DNA of 64,000 bases, taken from Torreya grandis. Lineage: Eukaryota > Streptophyta > Pinopsida > Cupressales > Taxaceae. Within the stretch, counting starts at the first letter, position 1. Every line of letters starts with the position of its first letter. A program made the translations under genes and the position numbers. The stretch spans positions 1,353,001 through 1,417,000 of the forward strand of contig JARHVA010000082.1 in assembly GCA_037957365.1 (NCBI GenBank), given 5' to 3'. Below are positions 10,850 through 23,475 of this stretch, piece after piece. The notes under the pieces were generated by a model that was given only the letters and a program-made list of their open reading frames with translations, searched no databases and was not told the DNA's origin.

Positions 10850-11035
10850 AGAGGACCCAAAACTCCACTAATTTAGGTTAAAAAAAGAATGCATGTAACC
10901 CAGACCAGAAAATGCAATAAATGTGGGCACTTTACTAAGGAATGTCATAATGCACCTGCACAAGTATCTAAGATAACTGTACAAAATGTGGTGAAAGTGA
11001 CCACGATAATTATGACTACTCAAAATTGAAATCAG
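10850..11035 (+). pseudogene. gag fragment with two zinc-knuckle remnants
   Basis: A basic run is followed by CNKCGHFTKEC at 10913-10945, a CCHC knuckle that has lost about three residues between the second Cys and the His. A second knuckle, CTKCGESDHDNYDY, starts at 10978 in another frame, with Tyr in place of the last Cys. Two close knuckles point to a retrotransposon Gag nucleocapsid, but I see no capsid domain or LTR with it, so the family is open. A cellular zinc-knuckle protein remains possible. Confidence 0.5.
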
Positions 11036-11936
11036 TCCACACATATAGGTAGACCAAGAAGAATAAGATAATATTTTCTAAAAATTAAAAAACATTAAAG
11101 TAAAAAAGAATTAAATATGTTCATGCGTGGAGACACAACAAATATAAGATGCATATCAGGTTGTGAAGGTTAAAAATAATCATGGAAATGAGGTGGGGTG
11201 AGTCTTTAAGACTGTACCCCTGCTAGATACTCAAATGAGATGACCACACAACAAAAAAAGAACATAAAGAAATGAAATTCAACGTGTCTATCTCCTACTT
11301 TCTAAATGAAATACTATTGTTTCATATCATCTCCTACATGATTAATAGTATCAAGAATATTTACCAGCATTTCTATCATATTATTTTTCTCATTATTAAG
11401 CCAAGTTGGAAATGGTTCATTATAGCTACTAAAATTTGCGGTGTACATGTTGGTCACTATATTTAACGTGACAATACTATATGTTCTTATTAGCACCAAA
11501 AGTGCTAGTCTAATCCCTACTTGCAAATAAGATCAATCTTGAGTGGCATGCATGGCCAATTGAGGCTTTGTCCACATTACCAAAATATTTTTAAATGAGA
11601 TCCATATACTAAAGTCCCTTTCTTGGTGGAAATTTAACTCAGAATTGCATGTCAATATGAAACATATAACTTAGAAATTGCATGGCAGTATGAAACATAT
11701 AACTCAAAAATTATATGTTAGTACGAAACTTAATCTATATCAATTAAAAATATAATTGAGAACTTCTAATATACTTTTGGTAATATTATGAGAAATCTAC
11801 TTAACACTTTTACCAAGTAGATTTTTATTCTGTCCATAATCAAAGTAAGTGTCAACATTCATTAATAAAGAACTGATTTGTACATACACCCATAAGTAAT
11901 TGTTCATTTTTTGACATACCCAATTTTATCATGATA
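11036..11936. other. AT-rich stretch without recognised genes
   Basis: Short open frames on both strands near 11272-11526 overlap each other and resemble no family I know. No repeat boundary was found. Confidence 0.45.
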
Positions 11937-11937
11937 G

Positions 11938-12200
11938 GTCATGAAACACACTTTTTAAATGTATGACAAAAACTTAACCCTTCGAACGCCATTTCCCAAC
12001 CCTAAAAGCACTAATATCAAAACATGAAATAACCATTAATAAGTTAGTAATAAATATATTCATATTTTAAAAAGCCCATTTAACATACCCTCATCACCCT
12101 ATCCAAAATAAAGTAACCCTAATTACTTTGCACCTTTACCTAAATATAACACAAAAAATCTAAGATCTAATCATTTGAGGCTCGTTTTAGGTTGAGTTAT
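11938..12200 (-). repeat. dispersed repeat, inverted partner at 30356-30620
   Basis: The reverse complement of this stretch aligns with 30356-30620 along its whole length at roughly 85% by eye. The match starts at 'ctcaacctaaaa' and ends at 'tcatgataaaat' in the 30-kb orientation. Both copies end abruptly, so this is a mobile-element piece or LTR fragment of unknown family. Confidence 0.75.
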
Positions 12201-12271
12201 GTTAAATCTAGAATTTAGTATAGCTAGGTAAGTGTGTAAACCTATGAGGCTCTCTGAAAATAAGAGTGCGG

Positions 12272-12523
12272 TAGGTTTACACTCTTACTATCCATATGTC
12301 AAGGCTGTCAACTGGATTGCACACTAACAAATGTAAAGTAAGAAGTTTATCACTAAATATTTATTGCTTAATGTTTTTTTATCATAGATAGAGAACCTAT
12401 TAAGTTTACACACTTACCTAGCCATAAGTCAAGACTGCCAACTGGATTATATACTAATAGGTGTACACTTTTAGTTTGTTATTGAATATTTATTATTGAA
12501 TGTTTCTTATTATAAATAACCAT
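12272..12523. repeat. diverged tandem duplication of about 125 bp
   Basis: Units at about 12272-12398 and 12399-12523 share 'gtttacac', 'taagtcaagnctg', 'caactggatt' and the tail 'tatttatt..aatgtttt'. Identity is about 75-80% by eye. It lies just upstream of the pogo-like fossil and may belong to its 5' flank. Confidence 0.65.
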
Positions 12524-12559
12524 GGTATAAAAGAAAAATGAACGAGGCTAGTGTGTAAG

Positions 12560-15350
12560 TCACGTATGGACCCCAATAAAAGGGTGTGAATTGTTTGATG
12601 TACCTAAATTTGAGTTAGACAATGATGCTATGAAACCAATAGAAGAAATTATGTTAAATCCACCTGAAGAGTCTCCACCTAATCCATTAGAAGATATTGA
12701 GTGGAATGTTAAAATTAATATAAATAATATTGGTACATCAAATAAAATTTCCTTCAGAAAAGAGTAGATAGAGGATGACATGAAACAAAAAACAAGGGAT
12801 GTGGAGGAAAATAGCCCATCCACAAGGACTACTGTAACCAAGTGGGGTATCCTTCCAACTACATTGATAGCTTGGTTGTGGGGTCTCACAACAACTAAGC
12901 GCAAGGGACCAAGAACCATTCTAACAGATGAAGAAGAGATAGAAATTATGTAATGGTGTAAAGACATAATAGATATGGGTCATAGGTTAGAAATAAAAGT
13001 ACTAAAGGATCATGTGGCACACTTATGTTAAATAAGGCCTATTCCTTTCAATGATAGTTTTCCTAGTAGATATTTATGGGAAGGGTTAAAAAATAGGCAT
13101 CTGGAATTGTCTCTAAGGACTACAGAAGGCATTGATCATGATAGAGCAATCATGCTTAGGCCAAGCAAAGTTACAACATTTTATGACAACTTGGAGATTA
13201 TGTATAAAATAGAGTAGTATAGACCATTAAATATATGGAATTATGATAAAAAAAGTGTCCAAGTCAATATAAATTATGGGATGAGGGTCCTCATAAAGAT
13301 AGGCAACAAGACTGTACCACACATTCTTCTAAAAAGTAGAGAGTGGATCACCAGTTTTTTTGTGTTAATGCAGTGGGGTAGAGTATACCAAGTTTTTATC
13401 TTTTTAAAGCACAAATGTATTTAGAAAATTACATTACAAACTGTGAGCCTGGTGCATGCATGACATCCCAACCACATGTATGAATGACAAAAGAATTATT
13501 TATGAACTACCTACACCACTTTGCAAGATTAGTTTCAAGTGATGTTTCACCATTAAACATGCATCTTCTTATATTTGATGGCCATGGTAGCCATGTGGCT
13601 TATGACATAATCCATGAAGTAAAAGCATTGGGAAAATATCTAATCACTCTACTTGTCCACACTAGCCACAGGTTGCAACCACTATATGTTAGTGTATTTT
13701 CACTCTTCAAGACCTACTTTAAAGATGAGAGATTTGAATGGATGTCCAAGCACCATAACTTATAAATAAGGAGATTTAAATTGGCATTACTTAGTATCAA
13801 GAGTTTCAAAAGAGCTTTAAATCCATCAAATATTAAAGTTAGATTCAAAATAATTGATATTTGGCCTCTCAATTGCGATGCACTTTCCAATGACATGCAC
13901 CCTAGTGATGCATTTAGTGTCAAGAAATAAGAGGAGGAAATAACTGTGGAAAATATACTTTCATTGATTGGAAATGGAAGGGAATAAATCCATAAAATTT
14001 ATTAATAAATTTAAAAAATGAAACAATTAGAAAGGACTAATCAAAATCAACAAGCAGGGCAAGTGGGAGGAGATCCAATAATGCAACCAAGGCAATAAAA
14101 AACACATCCACATGTTGTTGAATTCAATGTTGAGTAGGAAGAGGAGGAAAAAAATATGGAATACATACTTATGATGGTTGGATATAGAAGATAAGAAATC
14201 CAAAAAATTCAACAAGAAATTAAAAAAATGAGAAATCAAGTAGCCCTAATCAAAATGAACATGCAAGGCAAGTGGTAGAAGATATGAAAATGCAACGAGG
14301 GTAATTAAAAACACATCCACAATTTGAAGAAAAAAACATCACACCAAGTCATGTGAGATAAACACAAGAAGCTATAACAATTGATGATGGGTTGAGCTTA
14401 CAAAAATAAGTCAGTCAACTCTAATGGGTGAAAGATATAGGTACAAACATGGAGATTACCCTCAACATCCCCAATGATGATGTATCACTTTCTATACCAT
14501 CCCCTCCTCCTACCATTCTAAGTGGAGTAGTTCAATACTATACATAATTAGAGGAATGTCATCTCAAAGCTACATATTTGGAACTATTAAAAAATTATGT
14601 AGAAGAACCGCAACAACACACCAACAATGAAGAACCAGGAAAGTAAGTGAGTGGATCATTATGTAATTTTCTAAAGCTACTATTTGATAGGGTTGTCAAG
14701 AGAGTAGTTCACATAAGTAACAAAACTATCAGACTGAACACACAATCACAAATTCTTACATCAGATGAGTACTTTCACTTGTTTGAATAGTAATAAGCAT
14801 GGATAAGGATTTGGAGGAGATAAAACTAAGGAAAAAAGAACAAATAAAGGAGAGGAATGCAAATAAAATTATTGAATAAGAAAATAAGGAATAAACAAAA
14901 ATGGAAAGAGTGCTGAAAAGACAAAGAAAGGACTTGGACAAAATGAAACAATAACAAGAAAAAGAGACAAATAAATAAAATGACAAACTTCAATGGGAGA
15001 AAGATAGGATTGAAAAGGAGATGCAGAGGCAAAGATGTCTAAGCAGCGGATACAATCATTTTCCTTCACAACACCCAATCATGTTGGATTTATACAACAT
15101 TTTCAATCCACAATATGCAAATGTCACTAATTTCCAACCCTACAACCCCTCTTCTCCTACAAACCAAATGTAAATTTTTTCTTCAACGATAAAGCATTTA
15201 TCTACATCAACAACCATGATTTTTCAGGCTTTAAAAACCATGTATTCTCCTTCAAGTCAAATGCAGTTTGCTCATGCAAGTCATATGTTGTTTCCTTCAA
15301 TAAGCACGATTAACATAGGATATAATAATGCTCAATTTAAAATAAAGTAG
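12560..15350 (+). pseudogene. pogo/Tigger-like transposase fossil (CENP-B type HTH plus DDE)
   Basis: This is a cut-and-paste DNA transposase of the Tc1/mariner superfamily, plant pogo-like group. A Psq-type helix-turn-helix lies at about 12760-12890 (TVTKWGILPTTLIAWL; the usual Trp before IEDDM is a stop). The CENP-B-type DNA-binding domain follows, with GPRTILTDEEE and later LRTTEGIDHDRAI. The DDE domain runs from about 13230 to 13900. Its first Asp is in WNYDKKS and its second in LIFDGHGSHV. The third should be in LQPLDVSVF but reads LQPLYVSVF. Conserved IWPLN follows near 13858. The longest open part is 13484-13765. The C-terminal part is a Lys/Glu-rich coiled-coil-like stretch near 14800-15040 and then a Gln/Pro/Ser-rich tail. 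Many stops and frame changes make it dead. I could not find its terminal inverted repeats. Confidence 0.88.
13931..14330 (+). repeat. diverged direct repeat of about 200 bp in the transposase C-terminal region
   Basis: Unit one (about 13931-14130) and unit two (about 14137-14330) share in order 'gaggagga', 'ggttgga/gattgga', 'aaatttaaaaaatgaa', 'aatcaaaat', 'gcaagg', 'gatatgaaaatgcaa/gatccaataatgcaa' and 'aaaacacatccaca'. The duplication adds an extra segment between the DDE domain and the coiled-coil stretch. Confidence 0.6.
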
Positions 15351-15639
15351 TGAAAAACCACACAAATTTGAAGAAGAGTTCACCTTTCCATCACTTGTTC
15401 AATCATGTCATAATAATAGTTTTTGGATGCAATGGTTTGATACAATCGTAGTAATATAGGTACTAATAATTTTATAAGACCTCATACTGCTACCCAATAT
15501 ATTTTGTAATTTTTATGTTCTATGAATATAAAACTGATCCAAGCTTATTTTGATATCACCTATTTTTTCCATTTTAAGTAATTTTTTTTCCATTGGTCTG
15601 TCAACTATTAATTATAATGTTATAAGTCATAGTGGCACA

Positions 15640-16080
15640 TGTATTTATGTATGTATACACACACATGCACACACACATACACACACATGTAAGTATGCAT
15701 ATTTAAACATACACACATATGCATGTATATTTATGTGTGCAAGTGTATGTGTTTGTTATATATGTGTGTGTGTGTGTATGTATATTTAAATATATGTACA
15801 TATATACACACACACACATATACACATACACATACATATATACATACATTTATGTATGTATGTATGTATGTATGTATGTATGTTATATATGTGTATGCCT
15901 ATTTAAACATACATACACATACATATACACACACATGTATGTATGTCTATTATATATGTATGTGTATGTATATTTAAACATACATTCAGGGTTAGGTATA
16001 TACATGTCACACACACAAACACACACCCCCACCCACACACATATGTATGTGTATGTAAATTTAAACATACATATAAATAC
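15640..16080. repeat. CA/TG and CATA microsatellite tract
   Basis: There are about 440 bp of alternating purine and pyrimidine, mixing (CA)n, (TG)n, (CATA)n and (TATG)n, including about seven TATG units in a row near 15850-15880. Long open frames occur on both strands only because the repeat lacks stop codons. They are not genes. Confidence 0.9.
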
Positions 16081-16084
16081 AAAT

Positions 16085-16802
16085 GTTGTGATGGTCGGCA
16101 ATGTAAAATATGAAATCTTACATTATTCACCTTTAAATCCTAAGAAACTCTCAACAAAGTACAATAAAAAAGAGATTTTTTCCCAAATGTTGTAGTTGCA
16201 AGTCAACTACATGATTAAAAACACCATAATACAATATTTTTCGAAAAAAATCATTTCAAAATTGTGGCTATTATAATATTTTTTAAGAGGAAATAAAGTT
16301 TTTTATAAAATTCTTTAAAAAGTATAATTTCTATAGTATAAGAAAACATTTTATAAAATTCTATTAGCATGATCATAAAATCTGAAAGGATCATTGCTAA
16401 TTGCATTTTAATTTGATTTAAATCTATTTATTCATAACATATCAAGATATTATTACATTTAAAATATTTTATAAATAAAACATAAGAGAATAAAACACAA
16501 GGAACAATAAAATTTGTAATTATTTTGATACGTAAAAAAACATATTAACATAATATTACATTTAAATAATTTTAGAAATAAAATATAAGAGAATAACATA
16601 CAAGGGACAATGATCTTGTCTAATTATTTTGATTAGTAAAAAGTATAATACATACTGATAACAAATATGAATAACATAAGATTATACCCGAATAAAAAAA
16701 TAACAAATATGAATAACATAAGATTATACCCGAATAAAAAATACAACAATTTTAAATTTTTTATAATTATATGTGTGTTATATATGTATATATAGACATA
16801 CA
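16085..16802. other. AT-rich flank with two local duplications
   Basis: A diverged direct repeat of about 100 bp occurs at about 16440-16535 and 16541-16640 ('ataagagaataa', 'aattattttgat'). A young 42-bp tandem duplication covers about 16661-16743 and includes 'ataagattatacccg'. A microsatellite-like TA/CA tract then leads to the giant-LTR element. No gene seen. Confidence 0.6.
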
Positions 16803-16807
16803 TATAC

Positions 16808-19800
16808 TATTACATCCCAATTCTTTGTTAGGCAAACCTACTTAATTATCCATGGATATTTATAAATGGCAAATTTAATTTGGTTATTTTTTACTAAGCT
16901 TTGAGATATATGATGTTATGGGACAGTAGGATATTGTTTAGGCTACAAGATTACATTGCTATGAGTTAGCTGTAGTATATATGTTTACATTACAAATATG
17001 TTGATTTATTATTTTAACTATATTTTATGATGTATGTATATCAAATTGTTATGGTCTAACTACCTGCTTGTCGTGAGATTGACGTAGGAGAACTCATCCC
17101 TCTGAGCGTGACAGAGGGAGATCATTATCGAAGAGGGTGACGTAGATGGAGATGTCGAAGGATGACAGAGAAACTGGCTAGAACCCTGCACACACCACAA
17201 TAACTAGGACATATTAGATGCATAATAAATAGTTAGCATAATATGTTTTGATACTATTTACATTAAGAAGTTTAACATGGTTGTTAACATAATTTAATGG
17301 TTTTATAGAAATTTGTCTTACGTAACTTGCTTGTGTGACCATTAATGTTTTAGAGATTTGATTTACATAACTAGATTAAATTTGAATTTATTGATTTATG
17401 AATTAAATTAGTTGGGGTGCTAATTTAATTAGCAAAATTATGGATTATCGTAATTAGAAATTATATATACACACACACACACACACATATGTATATGTAT
17501 GTATATATATATATAATGAATAAAACACAAATAACAAGAATAAAACAAAGTTCAAAGAAAATAAAAGATCAAGCTTTAAAGGAAGCGCACCACTAATGAG
17601 GAATGAAAGGAAATCAGGGATTAAAAATAAAATAAAATAAAAACAAAAGGGAAATCATATTTTCATTAAAAGGGAAAAATATTTAAAATAAAGCCACTCC
17701 CCCTTTTCATAGGGGGATTAAGAAAGAATTTTAGGGAGACAAGAAAAAGGGAGGCACACTATACAGAAAAAAGAAGAGACACAAAGATCAGAGGAAAAAG
17801 AAGGAAAGAGAAGCTATCCAAACAGAACAACTATATAGACTACTAGGTAGGTGATGCATTTAGTTTCCTTGTATGTTTTATTTAAATAATTATTTAGTGT
17901 ATGCATATTAAAGGAGAGAATTAATCTTATTGGGTCTTATTACAATTATAGTGCACCATGGAAAGAAAATAATCCAGAAAACTGTTAAACATAGTTATAT
18001 TTAATGTAAATATAGTGGCAAGAAGGTAAATGATATTGTAACAATCTTATAAATAACTAAATATGCAGTGGTTAAGATCCATAAGGATACGTTGATCCAA
18101 GTCATATATTAAAATAACAGTTGGCTCTCTCTCTCTATATATATATATTATAATAACCTTCTACACTATATTCTGTGCTACTGGATTTATATGTCAATTT
18201 TCAAGTAATAGAATGTATAATCAATTCTAATTTTAAAAAATAACTATCAGTGAACATCGATAAGTGCTATGTATTAGTGGATTATACCTTATTATAATTA
18301 CCTTGGATGTACGCAAACTAAAATACCTTGTCTATAGTGATTTGTACATCCAGATATGACTTAATGAAGTTAATGGGTTTAGTGCAACTATCCATTCCAA
18401 CATTAATAGAAGCCACAAAAAATACATTGGGTGATTTATGGTTAATGTTTTAGTTGATGGTAGACTCGGTGATTTACATTAGATTATTGGTATATGTAAT
18501 TTGAGTAATTGATATATAATGGTCATATACTTTATAGTTATGTTTATACATAAAGTAATGACTTATATTATCTACAGAGATCTAGTATGTGCATATTATA
18601 TCATTATAAACTAGGGAAAATCATAGAATATACGATACACAAATTTGTATGTATATAGGTAGACTATATAGATTTAGAGCAATGACTTAAACAATACAAT
18701 ACACTGATTTTAATCATTTTTACCTAGATGAATTAAAAATATTTAACATGCAGTGACTTGGCATGAAAGTGCAATAATTTTATTAATACACCTAGGTGAG
18801 CAAGATATATGCAGTGATTTGCATATTAACTGCAATGAGTATACACCAACTAAAAATAAGGCATAAAGTGGTTTATCAATACATGATATTCTATTTAGAA
18901 ATACCAAAATATGTATTTATAGTATTAGTTATCCTAAGCTTAGCATCCCCAACATATATACGTATTGCTTAGCGAGAATTACATGACACATACTATATTT
19001 TTACCCTATTTAACATGTGCTAGCTAATAGTATAATCCACCTTCAACATTTTTTTCCATTTTAAGTTGTATCAAATGGTGTCATCACTGGCATGTGGAAC
19101 AGGGTAGGACTACCAAACCCTATGGTAGTATATCCCAACGGTCTATATAACTAAACCAATGGTATGAGGTAATGGCCTAAGTATATGGCATATATATCCA
19201 AATGACTTTGGTAAATGTTTTATATAATATATTATTGATATAATGCAATATTTTGTGATTAAGTCTAGCAAATGATACCTATATATGAGTAAAATTAATG
19301 ATGAGTTATTCAGCTGCATATTTTCGTATCCTTACCATTCGATTAGATGTAGGTTATAATTCATCAAATTAGATTAATATAGTGTTGGATTTATATTATC
19401 TATAGGATATGATTTCCATAGGTAAATATTAAGGCAAATTGGTATATTATCAATTGTCATTCGATTACCAATATCTATAATGACTTCAACCAATTAAAAT
19501 GACCCTTGTGTGTTATCTAAAATAGTTCACTTAGATATACTTACACCTGACAATGGTGGTGGGCTGATGTGATGAGCTTGAATATATGGAAGAAAATGTG
19601 TAAATAAAATAGAACACCAAATTGGACTTGAAAAACATAGTTGACTAAACCATCAAAGCTCGTGATTATACAATGATAGAATGACTGATGACATCTACAA
19701 ATTTAATACATTAACCAAGTACTTAGATATGGTTCATGTCACAGATGCACAAGTGATCATATATGTATAAAATAAATATATCAATCTAAGGATTTAGGTC

Positions 19801-21024
19801 TTCATATATACAAATATAGAGGTGTACGTATGTTTGTAGTATCAAAAGCAACCATAGAATCTTGTGGACAGGAATTTATAAATACACAAACTTAGTCTAT
19901 TAAAATTGTGACAAGATGTTTAAACAAGGGATTATGTTCTCACGAGGCGTAACTTAGTTACCTAGTTCTCCAAAAACATTATGGTTGTTAGTATATATAC
20001 ACAGTAATGAAAAATTGTGAGTGGTACATATTGTGAGTTAATTAAAATGTACAAGTGATTAGATATATATAACATATACTAGTACATCACAGTGTGTGTG
20101 TGTGTGTGTATAAGTTATAGTTCTATTATCTGGTAAAGACCAATTTATAGGTTCTTGATGAATGAGAAACTATTTACTTACATACAACCTCCTAAAATAT
20201 TACAAATTATTTAAACAAAGGACTATGATTTTGTGAGTAGTAGGACTGACTGTTGAAATGGAGTACTATATACTTGAGAATTAATGGATTATGATATATT
20301 GTTTATCAGAGAATAATATATTGTTGAATGGAGAACTATATACTTGAGAATTAATGGATTATGATATATTATTTATCATAGATTAGATATCTTGCAATAG
20401 AATGAGTTTTCTATGATACACCACATGTTTAGTTTTAGAAATCATAAAACACATAGGTACTTGCTTGTCTCTCTAGATTCTTTTGCCATCACTATCTAGA
20501 CATCCATGAAGGGAGGGCCATTCCTTAATGGGATTAGTACGAGAGATCGTTGATCCGTGGTTAGTGTGAAAAAATATTCGAATGATGGTCTCTATCCCCA
20601 TAACAGTACTAATTTTGGGACTACAGTTGAGATTGCCACAAATACTAGAGTTTGAGAAATTATGCTTTGAAAAGTTATGTATCTTATATATATAGATTGT
20701 ATTATATTGTATTTATTATTGGAACATTATCATGATGAGCTGTAATTATTTATTTATTATACATTGACATCAGTGGCTATAGGCATGTATCAATCATGGT
20801 TGGCTATTTGTAATTACTTTATATATTTTATTATGATGTATTTCTTGTGATGATAATGATCAGTGATGTATGATGTAGTATGCTTATTTTATAGTTATCA
20901 CACTTAGATCATAATATATGATCACTGCTTAGATTCTTATGATGTAATCTATTTATACTTTATGTTGTTTAAGTTAAAAAAGAATTATCATGTTTTCTAT
21001 GTAAAATCTAATGGGGTTGTTACA
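16808..21024 (+). repeat. 5' LTR (4,217 bp) of the giant-LTR element
   Basis: This aligns with 23476-28664 from end to end, apart from about 1.0 kb present only in the 3' copy (about 27000-28025). A local duplication of 'tacttgagaattaatgg' and neighbours lies at about 20261-20380, next to the point where the extra segment is missing. No coding sequence was found in this LTR. Confidence 0.88.
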
Positions 21025-21026
21025 TG

Positions 21027-21038
21027 TGGTATCGGAGC
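21027..21038 (+). other. primer-binding site, initiator Met tRNA type
   Basis: It reads TGGTATCGGAGC, one base different from the exact complement of the initiator methionine tRNA 3' end. It stands 2 bp after the 5' LTR, exactly where a primer site is expected. Confidence 0.85.
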
Positions 21039-23089
21039 TATGGCTCAAACTCTAAGACCTAATGAGTCCATTAGCATTTTTATATCTTTCTATTTATCAG
21101 AAGGAGAAAGTGAAATGTGTGTGGTACATTGAGTGTGTACCTTAGGAGCATTGATACCCTATTAGAGTTGTAAAAGGGTTGGTTTATCAAGTGTTTCAAT
21201 GGTGATGCTTATGTAAGAATTTTGGGTAGGTAAGTACATAGCATAGTTTTTGAGTAATGGATAAGAGATTCCTACCATAGTTTGATCACTTAGATCGAAC
21301 ACCTCAAGTATGATTATATCTTTCTTGGTAATCGAGTCACATTCACCATTTGTGTTTTGTGTTGTGAGTGTTTAAAAAATATAAAATTATTCTCGCTTAC
21401 ATATATATGCATTAATTTTTGTGTCTTATATACACTAATCCTAGGAGTGGGAAATATTTTAAGACCATTTCAGATTGGTACCACATAGTGCAGTGGGAAT
21501 TTTATTAAAGTAAAGGGTAGATGTCTTGGTTGAGAATTCCTAAGTGTTAAGAGTTTGTTTATGGATTGGCATCCCTATGTTTATGTGGAATAACAAGAGG
21601 TGTCTTCTCTCATAGATAGCATGGAGGTGAGTTGTTACTCACTCACTCTCCTTTGACATCATTATAAACCAAAGAGTGGATCCATATTTTTTTCTTGATG
21701 TTGATTTAGTGTTCCCTTAAAATGGAAAACTTGTTTCTGCAATGTTGTTTTGGCCTTATTCCATTGAGTTTATGGGATAATGTCTTCTACTTATTGTTGA
21801 TAGATAAGTTGTATAAATGGAATGGATTGATGCATCTATGTGGTTAGAATTTTCCTTTTGGTTATGGAAGCATATTATAATACTACTCATACAAGATTGG
21901 TAAGTGAGTAGTGATTTGGGAACTTAAGTTGCAGTGTTTTAATTTTACCATGTGAGGGTATTTAAGAGTTTTTTTATTGAGATGTTAGTTCTCTACTTTC
22001 CACTCATGACTTTTTAGAGTAATTAATTTATCTAACATGTGGACTTAGACCACGTGGAGTAGTGAACCTTGAACTTATATTGGTTCTATATTAAGAATTA
22101 TAATTTGATTATAATCATTATGTTATTATTTACCCTAGATTAGATTGATATTATTCTCCTTTTGAAGCATATTATTTTGAAAAGATATTTATATAGCTTC
22201 CATTGGGAGCGAGTAGGCTATTGGATGTGTGAAACATCTTGATAGTCTTAAAAGGTTGAGATAAAATTTTAACTTGTTGTGAACTAACTGAACAAGTAGG
22301 GAGACATTATCTCGCTTGTTACCTTTATAAGGTTGTAAGGACAGTGTGATCCTTGGCCTTTGTAGGTTATGTTAATTTTAAAATTATTTCCTCTTAACTA
22401 TGAATATAATAGAATAGGTTACGATATGAAATATGATACTAGTTATGTTTGGTTAGTGGCAACTTAATATAATTACATAATGATTGTATGATTTTTCTTG
22501 TATGTATGTTGGTACATATGAAATTATTTAGCATATATTATTGCTTTTTATGATCTGTTAGTATAGAATTGTGATTCTTTGAACCTTGTGCACATATTGG
22601 ATATCATTAGGTCATGGAGACCTAAGGAAGAGTGATGAATTAAGAATGTGAGTACTAAGAGATGGGAGTAGATCCTATTTAGTCTCATATTGACTCAGTA
22701 GTCACTAAGTTTGGATCTGATAGACAGACTTGTCAAATCTATGATTTGACAAATAAACTTGTCAAATTCAATCATATGGTCATACACATGTATATTGTGG
22801 AACGATTATTTTTAATGTTTTTATACATTAGAAATGTAGTATTACTAGTTCCTATTCATCATCATACTTGTTAGGAGATATGTGGAATAACAATAGTATT
22901 GACATGCTATACTTATCAAGAGATATGTAGAGTAGCAATGGTATTAACTTTTACACATCATTCTTGTTAGGTTCCTTAAATACTTTTCTCTAGAATGAGA
23001 AAAACACACTCTAGGTTAGAGAGATGTGCAAAGGAGCTGGAAGGTTTTGTGGAGCTCTCCCTAACCATTTATTTATGGTTTTTATCATG
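21039..23089 (+). other. non-coding interior of the giant-LTR element
   Basis: About 2 kb between the primer site and the integrase remnant shows no gag, protease or RT motif in any frame. Either the coding region was deleted or it was replaced by unrelated DNA before amplification. Confidence 0.6.
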
Positions 23090-23367
23090 ATCTCATGTGC
23101 TTTTGGAAAATCAGTGAAACTTTTAGTAAGATATGTGGGGCCCTTTGAGGCATTAGAAGTGGTTAGTCTTTTAGTATATAGGTTTGTCTTATCGATTCTA
23201 GCCCTTGGGGTGGTCGTGATAGAATATTTAGAGTGACACTCAGACAACTTGTTTGCATATTAGTGAGATGTCACAGATTAGGGTCTTGTGGAACCAATAC
23301 TTTAAGAATGGTACTATTTTTTAGGACTATGATGATTTTTGTAGGCAAATTTCACATTTATTTACTT
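23090..23367 (+). pseudogene. integrase C-terminus with probable chromodomain remnant
   Basis: One frame reads VRYVGPFEALEVVSLLVYRF near 23130-23190, which fits the GPY/F motif that closes chromovirus integrase. After a frame change, about 23278-23367 reads IRVLWNQYFKNG, a stop in place of an expected Trp, then DYDDFCRQISHLF. This resembles the end of the chromodomain that follows integrase in plant chromoviruses and directs insertion to heterochromatin. The 3' LTR starts about 110 bp later, as expected for the end of pol. I am confident of GPY/F and less so of the chromodomain. Confidence 0.65.
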
Positions 23368-23475
23368 GATTTGATACTTTATACTATGCTCTTTCTCTGT
23401 TAAAAAATATTTTAATTCAGAACTTATGTTTGAATAAGAGTCATCTGGAATGATGACTAGCTTTATGGGAAATGA

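Noticed and set aside
12560..12967. Minus-strand frame of 135 codons
   Set aside because: It is antisense to the DNA-binding part of the pogo-like transposase, which is recognisable on the plus strand.
15550..16195. Overlapping open frames of 72-158 codons on both strands
   Set aside because: They run through CA/TG microsatellite DNA and translate to Tyr/Thr/His/Val periodic strings. Lack of stops is a product of the repeat.
23011..23247. Minus-strand frame of 78 codons
   Set aside because: It is the shadow of the plus-strand integrase C-terminal remnant, which has a recognisable motif.
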